Part shown: positions 1 to 10,242 of the stretch, piece after piece | Numbering within the stretch: position 1 is the first letter of the stretch | How the letters are laid out: the number at the start of each line of letters is the position of its first letter | DNA from: Lasiosphaeria ovina | Lineage: Eukaryota > Ascomycota > Sordariomycetes > Sordariales > Lasiosphaeriaceae | Direction of reading: 5' to 3' | Assembly (NCBI GenBank): GCA_033439765.1 | Contig: JAULSN010000009.1 | Span: 2,170,001 to 2,234,000 of the forward strand | DNA: 64,000 nt | Position numbers and translations under genes: made by a program | Notes under the pieces: generated by a model | Databases searched by the model: none | The model's input: the letters and a program-made list of their open reading frames with translations, nothing else | Told to the model about the DNA's origin: nothing

Positions 1-1130
1 GGCTCCGCAAAGGCGGCCGGAGGGCTGGAAGGAGAGGGCCAGTTCAGGTTGCTTATGCACCGCCGCGCCAACACAATGGCGTGCGCGTCGTCGACAGCTA
101 GGTAGTCGGTCACGCCCGACACCGACGAGTGCATCTTGCCGCCTCCGAGCTCTTCGGGGGTGACAACCTCGCCCGTGGCGGCCTTGACCAGGGGCGGGCC
201 GGCCAGGAAGATGTGGCCCTGCTCTTGCACAATGATGCTCTCGTCGCTCATGGCGGGCACGTAAGCACCGCCGGCCGTGCAGGGGCCCATGACGACAGCG
301 ATCTGGGGTATCCCGGCCGAGGACATGCGCGCCTGGTTGTAGAAGATGCGGCCAAAGTGATCCCGGTCTGGGAAGACGTCTGACTGGTGTGGCAGGTTCG
401 CACCGCCGGAGTCTACGAGGTAGATGCAACTAGAGAGTAAAAACGAGCCCGGGTGTCAGCCTATTTCCGAGGAAAGAAGGGGCAGTCAGAATGCGAGAAC
501 AACGTACGGGAGCTTGTTCTCCTGCGCAACTGTCTGGGCGCGCAAGTGCTTCTTGACCGTGATGGGGAAGTAGGTGCCGCCCTTGACGGTACTATCGTTG
601 GCGACGATCATGCACGTGACGCCCTCGACGACGCCGACGCCGGCGATCATGCCCGCGGCCGGGACATCGGCTTCGGGGTACAGTTCGTGGCCGGCCAGGG
701 GAGACAGCTCGAGGAAGGTGGACCCGGGGTCGATGAGGGCCGTGACGCGGTCGCGCGGGAGCATCTTCTTGCGGGCCAGGTGCTTTTCCCTCGCCTTGGC
801 AGAGCCACCCTGGTGCGCCTTTCGCGTCAGGTCCTCGAGGCGGGCCGTGGCCTCGGCCATGAGCCGCTCGTTCTCCTTGTACTCGTCGGCCGAGGGGTCG
901 ACATTGCTCTTGATGACGGATATGGCGGCCGCCTGGTGTTTGGGGGTGAAAGTGGAGACGGCGCGCCGGCTGCTGGGTGTGGGGGGCAGAAGGGGCCGGG
1001 GAAGACGGCGGGGATGGAGGGGTGTTGTTGTTGTCGTTGACTTTATCGTCGTCGTCGTCGTCGCCGCCGTCGCGCGGGAGCACTGCCGGGCCAATTGCCG
1101 CGACAGATGCAGCATTTCTTTCGAGGACAT
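1..1130 (-). CDS. mccB: Methylcrotonoyl-CoA carboxylase beta subunit, mitochondrial (3' part outside window)
   Basis: Carboxyltransferase (non-biotin) subunit of the enzyme that carboxylates 3-methylcrotonyl-CoA in leucine breakdown in the mitochondrial matrix. Two exons are visible: 1130..508 and 429..1. The intron has donor GTACGT and acceptor CTAG, and the split codon restores the expected [12 protein letters not shown] reading. The carboxyltransferase fold shows as [20 protein letters not shown], then [16 protein letters not shown] and [15 protein letters not shown]. The N-terminus is an Arg/Ser-rich mitochondrial presequence with an odd poly-threonine stretch (about residues 20-35). I chose the ATG at 1130 ([12 protein letters not shown]); a second ATG at 1115 is equally possible, and the longer reading frame above has no ATG. 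The gene runs off the left edge, so the C-terminal half is missing. It is divergent from isovaleryl-CoA dehydrogenase, which acts one step earlier in the same pathway. Confidence 0.93.
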
Positions 1131-1621
1131 GTTTGGGGTCGAATTGGTCAAGGCTGTTGCCAGCACTCACGAGTTTCGGACAGCAGCAGCATTGGCATCG
1201 GCAGCAACAAGTAAATACAGCCAACGTACGGAGTTCAACAGGAAGGCACTTGACCCGCTCGTGATGTGATCAGCGGGCATCCCTCCCAACCAGGGCAGGC
1301 ACAGCCGCCTTCGTCAATGTTCCTGGCCTGGCACCAAGGGATGGATGGCGGCGGCCCGCCTCTAAGCCGCCGCAAGCCGAGGTCTGTCTCACCCGCCACC
1401 AACCCCAACACTAACCAATGGCGGCACAAGACATTCCTTGAAGCTACCGTACATGTACCTACCTTAGTGGCAGACTGAGCATACGCCGCAGCTGCCCGAG
1501 ACGACGGATTCTGGGAACCGAGGAAGATATTCCAAAGACGAAGAAAACAAGCGTCAATTCTGTCCGTCCTCTCTCGAATTCCCCTCGTAGTTCTGTATCC
1601 TGCACACCCTCACTCGTGGCA
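1131..1621. promoter_or_regulatory. Shared divergent promoter of mccB and ivdA
   Basis: The only DNA between two head-to-head leucine-degradation genes, 491 bp start codon to start codon. A CCAAT pentamer lies at 1415-1419, within a CTAACCAATGG context. I see no clear TATA box. Co-regulation of the pair through this region is an inference from the arrangement. Functional control elements beyond the CCAAT match were not identified. Confidence 0.6.
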
Positions 1622-3082
1622 ATGGCAAGCTCTCCTTCGGCGATATCACGGGCGCTGCTGCGCTCAACGCGCCTCCCTTCCTCAGCGAGCAGTCGCACTC
1701 GCAGTCACCCACGCGCACTTCCCCGCCAATTGCCGGTGCCTCTTGGCGCCGCGTCAATACCAACACTACACTCGTCGTCATTTACAACTGCGACAACAAA
1801 GGCGGCGACAATAGCGTCACCAGCCCATCGTCTTGGGAAACGGCAGAATGGGCACAATCAACAACAACAGCAGCAGCAAGTCCGGCATGCCTCCTCCTCG
1901 AAACACCCAAAAGGCTTCGAGCCGCCGTCTCCCGACGACCTGGCCGAGCTGCGCGAGCGCGTGCAAGAGTTCGTGCGGCGCGAGCTGACCGAGGAGGTGG
2001 CGGCGGCCACGGACAGGAGCAACAGCTTCCCGGCCGACATGTGGGCCAAACTGGGCGAGGCCGGGTTCCTGGGCATTACGGCAGACGAGGACGTCGGCGG
2101 GCTGGCCCTGGGGTACCAGGCGCACTGCGTCGTCATGGAGGAGCTGTCGCGGGCGAGCGGGTCCGTGGCCCTGAGCTACGCGGCCCACTCGCAGCTGTGC
2201 GTCAACCAGCTGCAGCTCAACGGGAACCCCCGGCAGAAGCACCGCTACCTCCCCGACCTGATCGCCGGCCGCAAGGTCGGCGCCCTGGCCATGTCCGAGC
2301 CCGGCGCCGGCAGCGACGTCGTCGCCATGCGCACCAGCGCCCGCAGGGTCGACGGTGGCTACCTCCTCAACGGCTCCAAGATGTGGATCACCAACGGGCC
2401 CGACGCCGACGTCATCGTCGTCTACGCCAAGACGGACCCCGACGCCGGCTCCAAGGGCGTCACCGCCTTCCTCGTCGAGCGCGGCTTCCCCGGCTTCTCG
2501 TGCGCCCGCAAGCTCGACAAGATGGGCATGCGCGGCAGCAACACGGGCGAGCTCGTCTTCGAGAACGTCTTGGTCCCCGACGAGAACGTGCTGGGCAGTG
2601 TCAACGGCGGCGTGCGCGTCCTCATGGAGGGCCTCGACCTCGAGCGCCTGGTCCTCAGCGCGGGCCCCCTCGGGCTCATGCAGGCCGCGCTCGACGTCGC
2701 CCTCCCGTACGCCCACACGCGCAAGCAGTTCGGCACTCCAATCGCCCACTTCCAGCTGCTGCAGGGAAAGCTGGCCGACATGTACACCAAGCTGCAGGCA
2801 TCGCGAGCCTACACGTACGCGACGGCCAGGGCGGTCGACGAGGAGGGCCGCGTCAAGACCCAGGACTGCGCCGGCGCTATTCTCTACGCCGCCGAGCGCG
2901 CCACCGAGTGCGCCCTCGACTGCATCCAGATTCTGGGCGGCATGGGCTACGTCGAGGAAATGCCCGCCTCGCGCATACTTCGCGACGCAAAGCTGTACGA
3001 GATAGGGGCCGGCACTTCCGAGGTCAGGCGCATGGTCATTGGCCGTGCCTTCAACAAGGAGTATGCTCATCTATCGACCTGA
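1622..3082 (+). CDS. ivdA: Isovaleryl-CoA dehydrogenase, mitochondrial
   Basis: FAD-dependent acyl-CoA dehydrogenase that oxidises isovaleryl-CoA to 3-methylcrotonyl-CoA, the substrate of the divergent carboxylase. Single exon, 486 residues from ATG 1622; the extra codons upstream in frame begin with GTG, not ATG. The first 90 or so residues are a long Ser/Arg/Gln-rich presequence, including a poly-Gln run. The mature enzyme shows the FAD-binding [10 protein letters not shown] and [11 protein letters not shown] segments, the [13 protein letters not shown] motif that carries the catalytic glutamate in isovaleryl-CoA dehydrogenases, the signature [12 protein letters not shown], and the C-terminal [22 protein letters not shown] and [12 protein letters not shown]. 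That glutamate position is what separates this family from most other acyl-CoA dehydrogenases. The coding strand is strongly GC-biased and produces long antisense open frames. Confidence 0.95.
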   Translation: MASSPSAISRALLRSTRLPSSASSRTRSHPRALPRQLPVPLGAASIPTLHSSSFTTATTKAATIASPAHRLGKRQNGHNQQQQQQQVRHASSSKHPKGFEPPSPDDLAELRERVQEFVRRELTEEVAAATDRSNSFPADMWAKLGEAGFLGITADEDVGGLALGYQAHCVVMEELSRASGSVALSYAAHSQLCVNQLQLNGNPRQKHRYLPDLIAGRKVGALAMSEPGAGSDVVAMRTSARRVDGGYLLNGSKMWITNGPDADVIVVYAKTDPDAGSKGVTAFLVERGFPGFSCARKLDKMGMRGSNTGELVFENVLVPDENVLGSVNGGVRVLMEGLDLERLVLSAGPLGLMQAALDVALPYAHTRKQFGTPIAHFQLLQGKLADMYTKLQASRAYTYATARAVDEEGRVKTQDCAGAILYAAERATECALDCIQILGGMGYVEEMPASRILRDAKLYEIGAGTSEVRRMVIGRAFNKEYAHLST

Positions 3083-6000
3083 GAGGTCCGGAGCGTAATG
3101 CACATTACATACGTGTCTAGGAAACTTGACCGGCCTTCTTTTTTCGTATTGTATTGCCTCGCGTTTCGCTGCCGGCTGCTGCTGGCTGCTGCTGGTGCTG
3201 CTGGCTGCTTTTGTTCTGGGCCGATTCAAAAAGAGAAATCCTGCACGGTACTATGCGCGGGATGCTGCGGAGGGAAGGTCCTGCAGCCTTGAGAGATAGA
3301 GCACAAATCGGAAGAAGGCTTCCTGCGATCGGCCTTACTTAGTCGCATCTTCCGTCTGGGTCTGTCTAGACGTCTTGCTGCTTGCTTGTGTGGACTGACT
3401 CTGCTGTGTCTGGTGAACCTATCCTTACCATCCTTGCCCTGCCTTGGAAAGCCGGCCAGTCTGGTTGACCCCCACTCACCCGCACGACAAACTCGGCTGA
3501 TGTAGAGCCGCAGGGACGGGAAGGGGACAAAAAAGGACGCGAGTAGGGGGGGAAGAAGGCGGGAAAAGGGGGTGCTTGCCGTCTCCCGTTTGTCGAAAAT
3601 ACCTACTGACGAGAGGACGGAAAACACGGGAAGTTTCGGCTGCCGATGTGGGATGGCCCGCTGTTGCTTGAGCTGGACGTGACGATGCTACCTAAGCCAC
3701 GTAGTCCGGTACCTTGGGTATGACAACCCCTGTAACCTTTTTTTCTCCTTCAACTTGTTTTCTTTCTTCCTTTTCTTTCTCCCACTCCGCTGCTGCCGGT
3801 TTGGTGTAACTTGGGGGGTCATAAAAAAAAGCTCACCGCTTGCTGTCGTGAGATTGGTGACTGATAAGAGGGCATCGCGAGTTGACTGGCTCCAACGGCC
3901 ACACACCCCCCCTTCCCCCAGTCTTACACTGCAACCTCGGTGTGAATTCTGCATACATTCGAGTGCAGCATGACTGCATTTTCTTAACCGTGGGCCGGAC
4001 GGAAAAGGGCAAAAAGAATGCCACCATGGGTACATCGTGATATGATCTGATTTCCCACCCCGCCCCATCCATCCTTCTCTCTTTCACCACGGTCCCCTCC
4101 CCTCCCCTCCCGCCGGCCTTTCTGCTCCAACCTGCATGGTTACTTTCGAAGAAAAAAAGCAAGAAAATTCCTGTTAATCCGGATGCTGCGCGTGGACGGT
4201 CGAGTATCTGACCTGACTTTGTTCCGTGATTCCATCATTCCATCATAGTTCTGTCATCCGTTTAACCAAGCCGGGATTGCTGACAATTCCCCCGCAATTC
4301 TAGACCCTCTCCTCCCGCACTTCTGATATCCCGACCAATCTATCGGCGAGTTCGTAGAGTAACCTGAGAAGGTTCTTGGAGTTTCACAGGAATGGATTGG
4401 ATCGCACTCCTGTGTTTCTTCTGCAGCCCGGGGGCTCGAGCGGCTGGCTGGCCGGCAAACCGCTCCTAGCATTGCGGGTACCGTCCTCGGGTTCCTTGCA
4501 AATTTCTTGCTCCTCGCCGGCTGTATAATCTTGGTACCCGGACTTATATGGGAATTGCTTGCATGAGGTCGGTGTCGGATCCGAAGACGAGCCGCCTTTC
4601 TATTGGAAGAAGTCGGGGGAGAGGGAAACAAGCAGTAATGGACCGTGGATAATAGGACGTGGGCCGTAAAGTTCTCGGCGCCCGTGGAAGGATCCTGCAG
4701 GTACAGCAGTTACCAAGAGCGTCCTCCGAGTCTAAAACGAAGCAAGAATCCCGCGTAATCGTGCGAGAAGCTGACGGTTTAGGAAGGTTTCCAGATCAAT
4801 AGCGACTAATCAACCGGGTGCTAAGCGTGGCGGGCGTTCTGATAGTGCCCCATCTAAGTTCTGTTGTGTCAACGGCAACAGCCTGGCGGCCGAGGAGGGC
4901 GTTCCTCAGCCCCTCATGGGTTGCTTTTTTCTCGTTTTCTCTCAAGTCAATAGACCGGAAAGTTTCCAGGTACACAGTCATGACATGCATCGATGGCCAG
5001 CCGAGCCAAACTTGTCCTCCCACAAATGGAAGACTTCAAGTGCACATGCCGGAGTGCTGGACATGAGACTGTCCGGGGACCAAGTACACGGTACTCAGCA
5101 GTGGCCTCCATTCTTCCCACACACGGTTGCCTGGATACTGGTAGTATCAAAAGCTCCCAATCGGCGGGAAGGCATGTTTCCTACTGAGGCAGGTACTTCG
5201 TTCCGCGTACAGTGACCAAGGCCGTTGTTTCCAATGGGTATACAGCGGCCTGACGACACGCCAGGCTTGACTTGACAGCCAAACTCGCTGGAGTGGGTTA
5301 CCGATATTTCGACTTTGTGGGTTCCCTTTAGGTTGCATACTGGTACGATGCAGTCAATCAGGCCAGCCAATGGGGACCCAGGTGCCACATAGTCCCGCTG
5401 CGAGTTCTTGGGAAACAACAAACCGGCCATTATTAGCTGCGGGAGCTATATTCCAATCCAGACCAGGCCAGACAGGCATTGATGCAAACGCTCGGCTAGC
5501 TCAACCCGTCAGTTGTTGCATCGACTGGACGTTTCCTAGAGGTCGGGGGTGGCTTGTACCGCATCCGGGCAGAGTGTTATAAGAGAAAGCCGCCGAGGGA
5601 TACTATAGAGTGCCGTCGTATTGGTATATGGCCAGCCATACCATGCCAGCGAATCACGGCGCTAGTGGCCCGCCATAGTCATAAACTTCCTCGTCGTCAC
5701 CACCCGTTCAATATTTGGACGGGGTCATTCCCGACTGTGCACGCGGCACAAGGTTGCGACTCAGTGAGGTGAGGTGACCAAAGGTGCCTTTCATAGATGA
5801 TGTATTCATTATTGTCGCCACCCAGCCTGCGAGGGGGTGCGGGCTTCACACCGGCTTGACCGGTTGGCAAGGGTGCTGCACAACTGACTGCTCATTTCGG
5901 CATCGGGCGTCGAGTTGGTGTGCAGGTGTGGTGCTGGTGTGTCTTGAGAGAGAGAAGTGACGGAGTCGGACCGGGCGACTAGGAAAATACCTGTAGGTCT

Positions 6001-6899
6001 AGGTGTAGTGAATGAATGGTATTGGGTTTTTAGCTATTTCCGGGGAAGGAACCGGGCCTGGCTCGATATATGTGGCATATACCTGACAGCAGCAGGCTAA
6101 TCGTGCCCCGCAGCGGAAAGGTCGTCTAGGGCTCATGAGTGTATGCACAAGCATTCATACCTAGGTAGGTACCGGGTAGGGTACCTACCTTAGTTATGCT
6201 ACCTTGGGTGCCAAGTGAAGACAACGTGGTCCCCGGTGCTGTGCCCCCCAACAACGAGACACGATTGATGTTTGCAGTTATCCAGTCGTTCGCCACCACG
6301 TTGCCCCGTGGGAGAGGCGGGATCGGACCGTGAGTGCCTCCAAAACCCGCGGACTGGAATATGTAGCTCTCTCCTGTTATTGATGCTATTGTCCAATACA
6401 GGGGTTCGCTCGGTGGAGGCCTGCGATTTGCGGCCTGCAGGCTGTCGAGTCTTCAGCGGCATGGCTCCGTGCCCTTGCCTCACATCCTCACCGGTCGGTT
6501 TTTGTCTGTCGTGTTGCTCACCGGTGTTTAGGGGCCATGGCAATATCAGGCCTATGTACTTGGTACCATGGGCACGCTCAAGTCCATACCCATCGCACGA
6601 GCGTCCGCCCAAGGATCAAAGCAACATACCGTCGATATAGAGCGAGCCGGCCTCGCCGAGGTCAACAGCGGAGAAAGCCGTCGTTCTTAGCCACTCTCGA
6701 CAAGCTCAAGCATCTTGCGCTCTCTTTGCCTATCCTCCTTCAATTCTCAACTTCTGTTGTGTCAGTCGATTGAATGTGCGTAACACTCCAACCCTTGCTC
6801 AAATCCTCTCCACGTCCCAGCAGCCTCTCGCCGTCGGCTAGACGGTGCACCGACATCATCACGGCTCAGTTACCCAGCTCCAATACCCAGACCGCAGCA
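3083..6899. other. Gene-poor intergenic region
   Basis: No open frame here has a recognisable domain, good codon bias or a convincing splice pattern. The stretch holds the ivdA 3' flank, pyrimidine- and poly-A-rich segments (for example 3738-3790 and 3823-3830), and a compact hairpin at 6163-6190. The last few hundred bases are CT-rich and probably the leader of the Nudix gene. An unrecognised rapidly evolving gene or noncoding RNA cannot be excluded. Confidence 0.5.
6163..6190. repeat. Perfect 10-bp inverted repeat with 8-nt loop
   Basis: Left arm AGGTAGGTAC at 6163-6172 and right arm GTACCTACCT at 6181-6190 are exact reverse complements separated by 8 nt. The same short GGTAGGTACC/TACCTAAGG vocabulary recurs in other intergenic regions of the window. 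It could be a terminator-like hairpin or the palindromic core of a small repeat; position alone does not decide. Confidence 0.85.
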
Positions 6900-7505
6900 A
6901 TGGGGATCTACCCAGTGCTTTCCATGGACGGGATTGACGCAAGCATGGAATTCCGCGCGGCAGACGCCTTTGTGATGTCTTGCGGTACTGTGACGCTTGA
7001 TCTAGCCCTGGGCAAGGTCCTGATGGTCTGGAACAAGAAGTACGAGATATTCCAGCTGCCGAAGGGCCGCAGGAACATTGACGAGTCCATGCTGGATGCT
7101 GCCATTCGCGAGACGTACGAGGAGACGGGCCACAAGGTCACGCCACTCCGCCTCAACATTGCCACACTTGCGACACTTCCCGGGGACGACAAGTCCAAGG
7201 AATACGTGTCTCCGAAGAACAAGGACGTGACCGACGGCTATCTGAGCACCGACTATCTTGGGGGGTGCGTCTATCCTGATCCGCAGGCAGAGACCGACAC
7301 GTTGAAGGCCGTGCTTTTCTTCGCGGCAAAGGGGGACTCGACGGCCACCCCAGTATCGGGAACCCAGGAAGCGTGGGAGGACCTCCATGCCAGGTGGATG
7401 ACCATTGAGGATGCTGCCTCGAAACTCCGCTTCAAGGGGGAAGTCGATGCTGTAAGGAAGGCCGTGGAGAACGTGAGGCGATCTGGTGTCGCCTTTGGCG
7501 GTTAA
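6900..7505 (+). CDS. Nudix hydrolase family protein
   Basis: A 201-residue single-exon protein. The Nudix box runs from GRRNIDES to RETYEETGH (about residues 55-77) and keeps all metal-binding residues of the G-x5-E-x7-RE-x-x-EE-x-G pattern, so it should hydrolyse a nucleoside diphosphate linked to another group. The substrate cannot be told from sequence. The LPKGRRNIDE lead-in is typical of diphosphoinositol-polyphosphate and related Nudix enzymes, but also of many fungal relatives without known substrate. The start is the ATG at 6900 in a good context (GCAGCAATGG), just before the conserved MSCGTVTLD strand; an upstream in-frame ATG at 6774 would add 42 residues of low-complexity Ser/Pro sequence and is less likely. 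No signal peptide is seen, so it is probably cytosolic or nuclear. Confidence 0.88.
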   Translation: MGIYPVLSMDGIDASMEFRAADAFVMSCGTVTLDLALGKVLMVWNKKYEIFQLPKGRRNIDESMLDAAIRETYEETGHKVTPLRLNIATLATLPGDDKSKEYVSPKNKDVTDGYLSTDYLGGCVYPDPQAETDTLKAVLFFAAKGDSTATPVSGTQEAWEDLHARWMTIEDAASKLRFKGEVDAVRKAVENVRRSGVAFGG

Positions 7506-8517
7506 TTCCCTTTGGGGAATTTACCAAGCCCCGCCTGGAGAAGGTTGAAGGGCAGCCGGCAGTTCTCAAGATGCTTTCTTTCGCTTTTGGGTATGACACT
7601 CTCTTGGAAAAGGAAAAGGGCCAATGGCAGCGTCCGAGACAGACTTTAAACTTACAAGAGTTTTCTGGTTTGCGAAGCATTTGTTTCAATGGGATGTATC
7701 TGCCACGCACACAACGAGGGTTTTAAAAAGTTCCTGTACGAACAAGGAAGGTATACGGATATTGTGAGGTCGAAACGGGATGCAAAATGTCAATGGATGA
7801 GTGTAGATTCGAGCCGAATTCACCCCAGAGCTCGTCCCAACATGGGACGACCTTGAATACGAACGTGATCCGACTTTTTCGAGAAGCCAGGATGGAAGTA
7901 GGAATTCATGCCCTGCGCCAGCCCAGACAAAGGACAATGCGCGCTGGCCTGGCCAGTGACGGGAAATGAAGGTGTGGGGCCAACTTCAACCCGCCGCTAG
8001 TGGTGCCTTCCGCGACGGATTTCATGAATGTCCAGCAATCCTGGTGGGGTGGCAAGGGTGGGTCGCAATATGTGACATCATCCTGGAACTACCCCGCGCT
8101 CCCCCGCCTTTAGAGCTCGCTGCCACGGGGACCAAGCGATAAAGATCCCAAATCCAAAGGCACGGGGCAGTGGGGGGGAGATAGATTCGCCCGAGGGCTC
8201 CTATCGCATAACGAATGCACACCTTAGGTAGCTACCTAAGTAAGGGTGACCGCGCATTACTCAGGATCAAGTCAGCTTTATCTGCTAGGTCCGTGGAAAT
8301 TCCGTAACCTCCTATGTCCGGCCAACTCCGTCTTCGTCTCAGTGCCCCTTTCGCTCTTTCCACGAGCATCACCTCTCCGCGTCATCTCTCTCCCAGGAGC
8401 CCACATATCTTTGCTTTGTCAGTCACTTCCCCAGCACGGCCTACATCCAATTCGACCGGCCTCTTTGCAGCCCATTCTACACATACGCCAGCTACTCACC
8501 CCCCCCGAGTTGCGAAG
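7506..8517. other. Intergenic region between Nudix and dienelactone hydrolase genes
   Basis: No supported gene. The segment 8224-8240 contains the recurrent TAGGTAGCTACCTAAG palindrome. From about 8300 the sequence becomes CT-rich, as expected for the 5' leader of the next gene. Confidence 0.5.
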
Positions 8518-9602
8518 ATGACTACCATGCCAGCTACCCACGGCCACAGCGAGGCTTGTTGCAACATTCCTCCCGTGGTCTCTTCGGGCTACAGCGCCAA
8601 GGGCTCATACGAAGAGCTTGGCGGCTTCAAGACCTGTGCGGATAGCTTCCCTTCCAATTGACCCTTGTTCCATCTGGTTAAAGAACCCCACGACCTGGCC
8701 TTACTGATTGAGCAATTACTTCCTCTCCAGACGTCACGGGCCCTGGCGACGCGACCAAGGGCATCATCTACATCTATGACATCTTTGGCTATTTCGACCA
8801 AACTCTACAGGGAGCCGACATCCTAGCCACGAGTGACCACCACAACCAGCACAAGGTCTTCATCCCTGACTGGTTCAAAGGAGAGCCCTGCCCCATTGAG
8901 TGGTGAGTTCTCTCTTGTAGCACTCTCAACAGCAAACCGTGAATTTCTCTCTCTCTCTCTAAAATTAAAAAAAAATTAAAAAATTACTGACGACAATCGC
9001 CGACGGCGGCGGCGGGCAACACGCAGGTATCCGCCCAATACCCCTGAAAAGCAGAAGAACCTGGGCAATTTCTTCGCCAAGAACTCCCCTCCGAGCGTTG
9101 CCAGTAAACTACCTGACTATGTCAAGGCTCTCTCGGCCGAGAACCCCTCGATCAAGTCGTGGGCTGTGCTCGGGGTAAGCAGCAGCAGCGACCTAGAAAT
9201 GCCTCCCTTCTCAGCCAGTCTTATTCCCATATCCGGCCATTGCCGAGCTGACAAAAGTGCGCTGCACAGACTTGCTGGGGCGGGAAGGTGGTGAGTCTGG
9301 TGACATCGGACGACTCAAACCCCTTCTCCATTGGCGCCGAGGCCCATCCCGCCATGGTCGACCCCAAGGAGGCGGAGACCATCAAAGTCCCGCTCATTAT
9401 GCTCGCCTCGGGCGAGGAGCCCGAAGACAAGGTGAAGGAGTTCGAGGCCGCGCTCAAGGTACCGAAGCACGTTGAGATCTTCAAGGACCAGATTCACGGC
9501 TGGATGGCTGCGCGGGCTGACCTGTCCGATAAGCGGGTCAACGATGAATACACCCGCGGCTACAAGACGGTATTGGAGTTCTTCGCCAAGAACTGGCCAT
9601 GA
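8518..9602 (+). CDS. Dienelactone hydrolase family alpha/beta hydrolase
   Basis: Four exons: 8518..8635, 8731..8902, 9027..9174 and 9270..9602, giving 256 residues. All junctions keep frame (donors GTGCGG, GTGAGT, GTAAGC). The fold is recognised from GGFKTYVTGPGD, then IIYIYDIFGYFDQTLQGAD, the nucleophile elbow GTCWGGKV carrying the catalytic cysteine of this family, and the C-terminal IHGWMAAR with the catalytic histidine. Family members cleave cyclic esters such as dienelactone, but fungal homologues are broad and mostly uncharacterised, so the substrate is unknown. There is no signal peptide, so it is probably cytosolic. The second intron is odd: an A-rich run followed directly by a GC-rich CGGCGG stretch before the acceptor. 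Confidence 0.9.
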
Positions 9603-10242
9603 ATGGGACCTCGCATCCCAACATCTATGAAGGATAATGACAACCAGACCTGACCTACAAACAAGACAGTATTTCTCGACGTGAGCACATAGTGGAACCA
9701 TCCGCACCCAACTTAATGCAGTGGTAGGATATTCCACAGTAGGAGGATTCTAAAATATTTCAAATCAAGGGATGGCAGATAGCCAAACGCTAAACGCCAG
9801 AAAGCAAATACTGATATAAAAGAGAATACAACGAGGGACGTGATACATTCCGCTAACCTTCCCAATGCTACCCGGCCGACCAGCTCTTGTATACCCCAGA
9901 TTTTCCAGCCCTCTTTCCCTGATAGATGAAAATAAAACCAGATTAAAGGTAAGCGATGTCGCTAGGGGAAACCCGGGGACTGGATATAGGGATATAGGAA
10001 TATATCTAAGACAAAAGAAAAAAAGTTCCCCCAAAATTAAGCGTGTGTGAGGGCAGGTTGAGCAGTCCACGGCATTATCTGCCCGTCTCCCTTGGATTGG
10101 TGTTTTCGGCTCCATGTTGATGCCACCGCAGAAGCACTCATTTGTATGTATATCCGACAGAAACAGTGCAAGGAGAGCATAAAAGTTACAAAAGAAGCAG
10201 TTTTTTGTTGTCTCCAAAATCACTCGTGGCGTCTATACCACC
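9603..10242. other. Intergenic region between convergent genes
   Basis: The 3' flanks of the dienelactone hydrolase gene and of the large minus-strand gene meet here. AT-rich, with T- and A-runs compatible with polyadenylation on both strands (for example 9750-9790 and 10010-10025). No gene seen. Confidence 0.5.

Noticed and set aside
1817..3070. 417-codon antisense open frame over ivdA
   Set aside because: Shadow of a GC-rich coding strand; translation is a Val/Ala/Gly/His-rich low-complexity string.
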